From an uncultured Lachnospiraceae bacterium (GTDB lineage Bacteria; Bacillota; Clostridia; Lachnospirales; Lachnospiraceae), in NCBI GenBank assembly GCA_947174615.1, contig CAMWJQ010000089.1, forward strand, positions 1-10,958: DNA of 10,958 nt. Direction: 5' to 3'. This document shows positions 5,738-10,958 of this stretch, one piece after another; within the stretch, counting starts at the first letter, position 1; each line of letters starts with the position of its first letter. The translations under genes were made by a program, and so were the position numbers. The notes under the pieces are model-generated. The model had not been told where the DNA came from and ran no database searches. It was given only the letters and a program-made list of their open reading frames with translations.

Positions 5738-7927
5738 ATGGCAGTTAGAATTGCACTTGCAGGAAATCCAAACAGTGGCAAGACAACACTGTTTAACGCG
5801 CTGACGGGTTCCAATCAGTTTGTTGGAAACTGGCCCGGCGTGACTGTTGAGAAAAAAGAGGGAAAGTGGAAGGGTGACAAGAATGTGGTTATCATAGATT
5901 TGCCGGGCATTTATTCCCTGTCACCCTACACGCTGGAGGAGGTTGTTGCCAGAAATTATCTGATCGGTGAGAGACCAGATGTGATCTTGAACATCGTGGA
6001 TGGCACCAATCTCGAGCGAAATCTGTATCTGTCCACACAATTGATGGAGCTGGGCATTCCGGTGGTGATGGCTGTCAACATGACAGATCTCCTGGAAAAA
6101 GAGGGAAATCAGATACATCGGGACCAGCTGGCTTTAAAGCTTGGCTGTGAGATTGTAGAAATCTCAGCATTAAAAGGAACTGGGGTAAATGAGGCGGCAA
6201 AAAAGGCTGTCGCTGCGGCAGAACAGAAAGCGGCACAGTCTGTCCACGCTTTTGATAAATGTGTAGAGCGGGTGATTAGCTCAGTTGAGGCAAAGCTTGA
6301 CTCAGAAATTCCGCAGGAACAAAAACGGTTTTTTGCCATGAAGCTGCTGGAAAAAGACCAAAAAATTGCGGAACTGATGAACAATGCTCCAGATGTGTCC
6401 GATGAGATTCAGGAGATGGAGGAAGCGTTTGATGATGACACAGAGAGCATTATCACGAATGAGCGGTATGTCTATATTTCGAATATTATCAAGGACTGCA
6501 TCACGAATAACAGCAAAAAGAAATTGACAGTTTCCGATAAAATTGATAGGATTGTCACAAACAGATGGCTCGCCTTTCCGATTTTTGCGGCAGTGATGTT
6601 TCTGGTATACTACATATCCGTGACAACGGTGGGAACATGGGTGACAGACTGGACAAACGATGTTTTGTTTGGGGAACTGATTCCTCCTGCCATTGAACAG
6701 GGGCTATTGAGCATTGGCTGTGCCGAATGGCTGATAGGGTTGATTCTTGACGGTATCGTTGCAGGTGTCGGCGCGGTGCTTGGCTTTGTGCCGCAGATGC
6801 TCGTGCTTTTCATATTTCTTGCATTTCTGGAGGCTTGCGGCTATATGGCGCGCGTGGCGTTTATTATGGACAGAATATTTCGAAGGTTTGGTCTTTCTGG
6901 CAAGTCGTTTATCCCAATGCTGATCAGTTCAGGCTGCGGTGTTCCTGGAATCATGGCGTCAAGAACGATTGAAAATGACCGCGACCGCAAAATGACGATC
7001 ATGACGACAACCTTTGTTCCGTGTGGGGCAAAGCTTCCAATAATCGCTTTGATTGCCGGTGCATTTTTTGATAATGCGGGCTGGGTTTCGTGGAGTGCAT
7101 ATTTTGTGGGAATTGCGGCAATTATCGGTTCTGGTATTCTGCTGAAAAGGACAAAGCTGTTTGCGGGAGAACCAGCGCCGTTTGTCATGGAGCTTCCTGC
7201 ATATCATATGCCGACTGTGGGAAATGTGCTTAGAGCAATGTGGGAGCGGGGCTGGTCTTTTATCAGGAAAGCAGGAACGATTATCCTGTTATCGACGATT
7301 GTCCTGTGGTTTCTGATGCGCTTTGGCTGGTCAGCGGAAGGCTTTGGCATGGTGGAGGAATTGGATCAGAGCATTCTTGCAAAGATCGGGATGTGTATTG
7401 CTTGGGTGTTTGCACCGCTTGGATGGACGCAGGGCGGCGAGGGCTGGAAGATGGCAGTCGCCGCAGTCACTGGGCTGATTGCGAAGGAAAATGTAGTGGC
7501 GACATTTGGTATGCTGTTTGGCTTTGCCGAGGTCGCAGAAGACGGGGCTGAAGTCTGGGGGAGGCTCTCGGCAGTGATGACGCCAGCAGCTGCGTATGGA
7601 TTTCTGGTATTTAACCTCTTGTGCGCGCCTTGTTTTGCAGCGATGGGGGCGATGAAGAGAGAGTTCAACAATGTGAAGTGGTTTTTGTTTGCGATCGGTT
7701 ATCAATGCGGTATTGCGTACCTCGTGTCCATGTTCATCTATCAGTTTGGCACACTTGCCACAACAGGAGTATTTGGCGTAGAAAGGAGCTTTTTTATGGG
7801 AACATTTATTACGGCAGCGGTTTTGATCGCGGCAGTGGGACTCGCAGTGCGCAGCATGATCCGCGATAAGAAAAAAGGAAAATCGCTGCAGTGCGGCGAC
7901 TGTGGCAGCTGTAAAGGATGCCATTGA
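5738..7927 (+). CDS. feoB: Ferrous iron transporter FeoB
   Basis: This 729-residue inner-membrane Fe(II) importer begins with a GTPase domain: G1 G-N-P-N-S-G-K-T (9-16), G2 Thr36 in N-W-P-G-V-T-V, G3 D-L-P-G (54-57), G4 N-M-T-D (114-117) and G5 S-A-L-K-G (143-147). A helical regulatory domain reaches to about residue 270. The membrane part then begins near residue 275 with two Gate repeats. Their hallmark cysteines are visible, Cys400 in S-G-C-G-V-P-G and Cys429 in P-C-G-A-K-L-P, and a later C-A-P-C-F-A-A-M-G-A motif is near 628. The extreme C-terminus is basic and then Cys-rich, with Cys719, 722, 725 and 728 spaced CxxCxxCxxC, a possible metal or redox element; no separate feoC is present. 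The ATG at 5738 has AAAGGAG (5725-5731). The stop lies one base from the stop of the convergent MATE gene. Confidence 0.97.
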   Translation: MAVRIALAGNPNSGKTTLFNALTGSNQFVGNWPGVTVEKKEGKWKGDKNVVIIDLPGIYSLSPYTLEEVVARNYLIGERPDVILNIVDGTNLERNLYLSTQLMELGIPVVMAVNMTDLLEKEGNQIHRDQLALKLGCEIVEISALKGTGVNEAAKKAVAAAEQKAAQSVHAFDKCVERVISSVEAKLDSEIPQEQKRFFAMKLLEKDQKIAELMNNAPDVSDEIQEMEEAFDDDTESIITNERYVYISNIIKDCITNNSKKKLTVSDKIDRIVTNRWLAFPIFAAVMFLVYYISVTTVGTWVTDWTNDVLFGELIPPAIEQGLLSIGCAEWLIGLILDGIVAGVGAVLGFVPQMLVLFIFLAFLEACGYMARVAFIMDRIFRRFGLSGKSFIPMLISSGCGVPGIMASRTIENDRDRKMTIMTTTFVPCGAKLPIIALIAGAFFDNAGWVSWSAYFVGIAAIIGSGILLKRTKLFAGEPAPFVMELPAYHMPTVGNVLRAMWERGWSFIRKAGTIILLSTIVLWFLMRFGWSAEGFGMVEELDQSILAKIGMCIAWVFAPLGWTQGGEGWKMAVAAVTGLIAKENVVATFGMLFGFAEVAEDGAEVWGRLSAVMTPAAAYGFLVFNLLCAPCFAAMGAMKREFNNVKWFLFAIGYQCGIAYLVSMFIYQFGTLATTGVFGVERSFFMGTFITAAVLIAAVGLAVRSMIRDKKKGKSLQCGDCGSCKGCH

Positions 7928-7928
7928 G

Positions 7929-9245
7929 TCAGTCATGCATGTGCCTGTAAAAATACACAGACATCGCGGTCGCAATCATCCAGCCGATCGGCCATGCACA
8001 CCAGATACCAATAACGCCGAACATACTAGAAAAGACATAGGCAAGCACGACGCGGAGAATCAAATCGGTAAAGGTGGCAGCCATAAAGAGTTTCATGGCG
8101 CCCGCGCCGCGCAGAACACCGTCTGTCACAAGCTTTGCTGACACGACAAAATAAAAGGGGGACAGTATCCACAGAAACTGTTTTCCCGTCAGCAGGGCTT
8201 CAGCGGATGTCGAGTCCATAAATAATAAGAGCAGTTCTTTCCCGAAAAGTATATAGAGCAATACAATCGGTACGCTTAGGCACCACACCAGTTTTAATCC
8301 GGCGCGCCGTCCGTCTTTGACTCGTTCAGGAATCCCGGCGCCAATGTTTTGGGCTGTGAAGTTTGACACACCATTTCCAAGGGTGGTAAAGGAAGTGATC
8401 ACAAGATTGTTGAGCTTTACGGCAGCAGAATAGCCAGCGGTGACACTGATTCCAAAACTGTTGATAACACTCTGGATAAAGATGTTGCCGACAGAGATAA
8501 AGGACTGCTGCAAGATGCTTGGTATCGCGATTACTGCAAGTTTTTTGAGCAGGGCAAATGAAAAAAGCCCTGCTTTTTTGTTTGTCTGAATAGTGGAGAG
8601 CCTTTTTAGGATCAGGAGGATGGAGAGGAGACAGCTAATTCCTTGGCATAAAAAAGTCGCCCATGCAACACCGGCAATGCCCATATGAAAATACGTTACA
8701 AACAGAAAGTCAACTGCGATGTTGGACGTTGATGAAAATGCAAGAAAATAAAAGGGTGTCTTGGAATCTCCCAGTGCGGAGAAGATTCCTGTGGCGATGT
8801 TATAAAAGAACAGGAAGGGAAGTCCCAGTATGTAAATGTCCATATAGAGCGCGGAGTCTGCCATGATTTCAGGCTGGGTTTTCATCTGGGCAAGCAGCGT
8901 ATCACAACATAAAAATCCTGTTAACATCAGAACTGCGCATAATACAGCGCTTGAAATCAGGGCGGTGTAAACCGCAGTTTTCATTTTCGCATATTCTTTT
9001 GCACCGAAAAACTGGGACACGATCACAGAGCAGCCAATATTACAGCCAAATGCAAAAGCGATAAAGACAAGGGTGACATTGTAGCTGTTGCCGACGGCAG
9101 CAAGTGCGTTCTCCCCGATACATTTGCCGGCGACGAGACTGTCTGCGATATTGTAGAGCTGCTGAAAGATAATGCTTCCAAACATCGGCAGACAGAATTT
9201 CCATAATACAGTTTGCGGATTTCCTACGGTGAGATCTCTGTTCAT
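7929..9245 (-). CDS. MATE-family efflux transporter
   Basis: This 438-residue, highly hydrophobic protein has the length and about 12 membrane helices of the multidrug and toxic compound extrusion family (NorM/DinF-like), which exports organic cations or metabolites using a Na+ or H+ gradient. Recognisable marks are P-M-F-G-S-I-I-F-Q-Q-L-Y-N-I-A-D-S (20-36) in the first helix, A-L-A-A-V-G-N-S (47-54) and G-C-N-I-G-C-S-V-I-V-S-Q-F-F-G-A (about 67-82). These are repeated in weaker form in the second half, as expected from the internal duplication of the family. Substrate unknown. The ATG at 9245 has its nearest ribosome site (AAGGAAAGGA) unusually far upstream, and a four-codon ORF overlaps the start (see that entry). 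It is divergent from a lysR-type gene, its probable regulator, and abuts feoB tail to tail. Confidence 0.94.
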   Translation of the reverse strand: MNRDLTVGNPQTVLWKFCLPMFGSIIFQQLYNIADSLVAGKCIGENALAAVGNSYNVTLVFIAFAFGCNIGCSVIVSQFFGAKEYAKMKTAVYTALISSAVLCAVLMLTGFLCCDTLLAQMKTQPEIMADSALYMDIYILGLPFLFFYNIATGIFSALGDSKTPFYFLAFSSTSNIAVDFLFVTYFHMGIAGVAWATFLCQGISCLLSILLILKRLSTIQTNKKAGLFSFALLKKLAVIAIPSILQQSFISVGNIFIQSVINSFGISVTAGYSAAVKLNNLVITSFTTLGNGVSNFTAQNIGAGIPERVKDGRRAGLKLVWCLSVPIVLLYILFGKELLLLFMDSTSAEALLTGKQFLWILSPFYFVVSAKLVTDGVLRGAGAMKLFMAATFTDLILRVVLAYVFSSMFGVIGIWCAWPIGWMIATAMSVYFYRHMHD

Positions 9246-9256
9246 GACAAGCTCAT
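9242..9256 (-). other. Four-codon leader ORF (M-S-L-S) overlapping the MATE start
   Basis: On the minus strand, ATG at 9256 is followed by three codons and TGA, and the TGA overlaps the MATE ATG as ATGA. The AAGGA ahead of it is 6 bases from this ATG but about 18 from the MATE ATG (the closer AAAGGA is 12 from the MATE start). Translation of the MATE gene could therefore depend on termination-reinitiation at the tiny ORF. It may equally be chance. Confidence 0.35.
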
Positions 9257-9281
9257 ATCCTTTCCTTATTTAAAATAATTT

Positions 9282-9310
9282 AAAATAGTGATTCAAGATA
9301 GTGTTTACAA
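9282..9310 (-). promoter_or_regulatory. Possible MATE promoter, back-to-back with the lysR promoter
   Basis: On the minus strand, TTGTAA (plus positions 9305-9310) and TATTTT (9282-9287) are 17 bases apart. Each matches consensus at 4 of 6 positions. Its -35 overlaps the -35 of the lysR promoter on the other strand, so one bound regulator could affect both. An alternative TTGAAT -35 is a few bases closer to the gene. Confidence 0.35.
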
Positions 9311-9332
9311 GTTGGTTCATACACATTATAAT
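9304..9332 (+). promoter_or_regulatory. Promoter of the lysR-type gene
   Basis: TTTACA (9304-9309) and a perfect TATAAT (9327-9332) are separated by 17 bases. The -10 sits in a 10-bp palindrome, CATTATAATG, a possible regulator contact. The predicted start near 9339 leaves a leader of about 72 bases that contains a long AT hairpin. Confidence 0.85.
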
Positions 9333-9353
9333 GGACAGGAAACAATAAGAAAA

Positions 9354-9390
9354 ATATATATTTTATATATTTGCCATATAAAATATATAT
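9354..9390. repeat. 15-bp perfect AT-only inverted repeat in the lysR leader
   Basis: The left arm ATATATATTTTATAT (9354-9368) is exactly complementary to the right arm ATATAAAATATATAT (9376-9390), with a 7-base loop ATTTGCC. It lies between the lysR promoter and its ribosome site, 20 bases before the ATG. It could be a DNA-binding dyad for the LysR protein (autoregulation) or a leader hairpin. It lacks the G-C pairs and T-run of a terminator. Confidence 0.8.
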
Positions 9391-9410
9391 GATAAGAGGG
9401 TTCAAAGGAT

Positions 9411-10292
9411 ATGGATATTAATTATGAGTACTATAAAGTATTTTATTATGTGGGAAAATACAGAAATATCACCAAGGCTGCGCAGGCGCTCGGCGGGAGC
9501 CAGCCGAATGTGACGCGGGTAATGAAGCTTTTGGAGGGAGCGCTGGGATGTCAGCTGCTGCTGCGCAGCAATAAAGGGATTGCTTTTACGGAGAAAGGAG
9601 AACTGTTGTATGAACGTGTCTCCGCGGCATTTTTGCAGATACAGACGGCAGAGGAAGAGCTTGGCAGCAGCAGCGGACAGATAGAGGGGACGATCGTGCT
9701 TGGAACGACGGAGACGGCATTGCATTTGCTGCTCTTTCACAAACTCAAAGAATTTAAGCGGAAGAATCCCAAGGTGCGTTTTAAAATCTATAATTACAGC
9801 ACCAAAGATGCATTGGAAGAACTGACAAAAGGCGCTGTGGATATCAGTGTCGTCACCAGTCCGGTCAGCGTCGGCAGGAACTTTGCCTGTAAAAAGCTGT
9901 TCTCATTTCGCGAGAAGCTGGTCTGTGGCGGCAATTACCGCAATCTGGCATTGAAGAAGCGGCATTTAAAGGAGCTTGCGGGCTGTCCGTGGGTGTGCCT
10001 TGGCAAAAACACGGTGACTTATGATATGACAAGCGATTTCTTTCTTGAGCATGGAATTATGCTGAAACCGGATATTGAAGTTGCGACCTCGGATTTAATG
10101 ATACCAATGATTAAAAACAATCTGGGAATCGGGTATGTGCCAGAGCCTTTGGCACAGCCAGAACTGGAAGCAGGAACAATATTTGATATTCCTGTATACG
10201 AGGAAATGACACCGCGTACAGTCTGTGCAGTGTATGATCTAAAAAGAGGGCAAAGTAGATGTGAGAAAGAATTTTTAGATTTTTTAAAATAA
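9411..10292 (+). CDS. LysR-family transcriptional regulator
   Basis: The 293-residue protein has the normal LysR-type length and build. The N-terminal winged helix-turn-helix spans residues 1-60, with N-I-T-K-A-A-Q-A-L-G-G-S-Q-P-N-V-T-R-V-M (19-38) as the DNA-reading element and L-L-R-S-N-K-G-I-A-F-T-E-K-G (50-63) as the wing. A linker helix follows, then a two-lobed periplasmic-binding-protein-like effector domain from about residue 90 (G-T-I-V-L-G-T-T-E-T) to the end. The effector is unknown. LysR regulators commonly control the divergent neighbour, here the MATE pump, and repress themselves from the shared intergenic region. The ATG at 9411 follows AAGAGGG (9394-9400), with an AAAGG closer in. 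It was chosen because the conserved start of the DNA-binding domain begins immediately. No clear terminator follows; the downstream bases are simply AT-rich. Confidence 0.95.
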   Translation: MDINYEYYKVFYYVGKYRNITKAAQALGGSQPNVTRVMKLLEGALGCQLLLRSNKGIAFTEKGELLYERVSAAFLQIQTAEEELGSSSGQIEGTIVLGTTETALHLLLFHKLKEFKRKNPKVRFKIYNYSTKDALEELTKGAVDISVVTSPVSVGRNFACKKLFSFREKLVCGGNYRNLALKKRHLKELAGCPWVCLGKNTVTYDMTSDFFLEHGIMLKPDIEVATSDLMIPMIKNNLGIGYVPEPLAQPELEAGTIFDIPVYEEMTPRTVCAVYDLKRGQSRCEKEFLDFLK

Positions 10293-10333
10293 AAAAATAA
10301 TAAAAAATTTATATTTTGTTTATTTTATGTTCG

Positions 10334-10362
10334 TTGAAAGTTCTTTCTATATTCAGTAGATT
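10334..10362 (+). promoter_or_regulatory. Probable promoter of the GNAT acetyltransferase gene
   Basis: TTGAAA (10334-10339) and TAGATT (10357-10362) are 17 bases apart. Transcription would begin near 10369, giving a leader of about 28 bases. The preceding 40 bases are very AT-rich (A-tracts), which can act as an UP element. Confidence 0.55.
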
Positions 10363-10396
10363 AGTAAGTGAGAACGTGGTGAAAGGAAGAGATAGG

Positions 10397-10873
10397 ATGT
10401 ACATAAGACGCGCTGATAAAAAGGATATGGACGGAATCAACCGTCTGCTCTGTCAGGTGCTGGCAGTGCACCATGAGGGCAGACCTGATTTGTTTAAAAA
10501 AGATACGAAGAAATATACGGATGCACAGCTCCGGACATTGATCGAGGATGAAAAGAGACCTATATTTGTGGCTGTTGATGCGGAGGAGCAAGTGTTGGGA
10601 TATGCTTTTTGTGTCTTTCAGCAGCAGATCGAAGATAATATCCTGACAGATATTCGTACATTATATATAGATGATCTGTGTGTAGATGAGGGCAGCCGCG
10701 GGCAGCATGTCGGCAGAAGCCTCTATGAATTTGTGCTTGACTATGCAAAGAAGCAGCATTGTTATAATATCACTTTGAATGTGTGGGCATGCAATGAAAG
10801 TGCGCTGCGGTTTTATGAACACTGCGGGCTGGTACCGCAGAAGATTGGGATGGAAACCATTTTAACAGGTTGA
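10397..10873 (+). CDS. GNAT-family N-acetyltransferase
   Basis: This 158-residue protein is a single GCN5-related acetyltransferase domain, which moves an acetyl group from acetyl-CoA to an amine on a small molecule or protein. It opens with the typical Y-I-R-R-A-D-K-K-D-M (2-11). The central strand L-Y-I-D-D-L-C-V-D-E (89-98) leads into the acetyl-CoA pyrophosphate loop S-R-G-Q-H-V-G (100-106). The C-terminal block N-V-W-A-C-N-E-S-A-L-R-F-Y-E-H-C-G-L (128-145) is the usual motif B. In the loop, His104 stands where the consensus has Gly. The substrate cannot be named. I prefer the ATG at 10397, with AAAGGA (10382-10387) 9 bases upstream, over an in-frame ATG at 10328 (or earlier alternatives) that lies in the promoter region and adds residues foreign to the family. 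The gene seems monocistronic. Confidence 0.92.
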   Translation: MYIRRADKKDMDGINRLLCQVLAVHHEGRPDLFKKDTKKYTDAQLRTLIEDEKRPIFVAVDAEEQVLGYAFCVFQQQIEDNILTDIRTLYIDDLCVDEGSRGQHVGRSLYEFVLDYAKKQHCYNITLNVWACNESALRFYEHCGLVPQKIGMETILTG

Positions 10874-10898
10874 CTTTCTATAGATATATTTGTATAAT
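10870..10898 (+). promoter_or_regulatory. Strong promoter at the window end, for a gene or RNA outside
   Basis: TTGACT (10870-10875) and a perfect TATAAT (10893-10898) have 17-base spacing, and the -35 overlaps the GNAT stop codon. Transcription should start near 10905. The remaining 54 bases include AGAGGTGG (10940-10947), which resembles a ribosome site, but no coding start is seen before the window ends. Confidence 0.8.
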
Positions 10899-10958
10899 GA
10901 AAGAATCGTGTTACAGTATGTAAGTTTTTTCATAACGAGAGGTGGTAAGTCCGGATAC

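Noticed and set aside
7331..7975. Long minus-strand open frame of 214 codons inside feoB
   Set aside because: It lies antisense to the well-supported feoB, has a low-complexity Cys/His/Arg-rich translation typical of a shadow frame, and matches no family I recognise.
10293..10330. Terminator after the lysR gene
   Set aside because: The stretch is only A/T runs with no stable stem.
10316..10396. Longer N-terminus for the GNAT protein
   Set aside because: The extra residues are hydrophobic and unlike the family, they overlap the likely promoter, and the ATG at 10397 has a good ribosome site at the usual GNAT start.

Overview
The window looks like an ordinary chromosomal segment of a low-to-moderate-GC Firmicute, most likely a gut Lachnospiraceae/Clostridia member. 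The basis is strong AGGAGG-type ribosome sites, sigma-A-like promoters, a two-FeoA plus FeoB iron operon, a YerB-like (DUF3048) lipoprotein, a VanZ protein, a NorM/DinF-type MATE pump and protein sequences typical of that group. No mobile element, CRISPR array, phage gene, rRNA or tRNA was seen.

Layout from left to right. (1) The 3' end of a DUF3048/YerB-type protein (1-504, cut by the window edge) is followed by an alpha/beta-hydrolase esterase (588-1412). A hairpin (1437-1460) separates this from a convergent VanZ-family membrane protein (1614-2138, minus). (2) Divergent from vanZ, an extended -10 promoter precedes a conserved-looking protein of unknown function (2352-2816), a TetR-family repressor (2842-3429) and a PaaI-type hotdog thioesterase (3532-3948). 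A perfect 48-bp palindrome made of two operator-like repeats starts on the tetR stop codon and lies between tetR and the thioesterase. (3) An intergenic stretch with a triple 15-bp tandem repeat leads to L-lactate dehydrogenase (4105-5061) and its terminator. (4) A strong promoter overlapped by TTAG/CTAA half-sites drives feoA-feoA-feoB (5255-7927), a ferrous iron importer. (5) A MATE efflux pump (7929-9245, minus) ends one base from feoB. It is divergent from a LysR-type regulator (9411-10292), the classic arrangement for a regulator and its target. The lysR leader has a 15-bp perfect AT-only hairpin. (6) A GNAT acetyltransferase (10397-10873) follows. A strong promoter overlapping its stop codon points to a gene beyond the window.

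Functionally, the window combines fermentation (ldh), iron uptake (feo), drug or metabolite efflux under a probable LysR regulator, and a TetR-controlled module with a thioesterase. I found no convincing undescribed multi-gene system. The most distinctive signals are regulatory: the 48-bp palindrome after tetR, the 10-bp-phased half-sites over the feo promoter, and the hairpin and tiny leader ORF in the MATE/LysR intergenic region.
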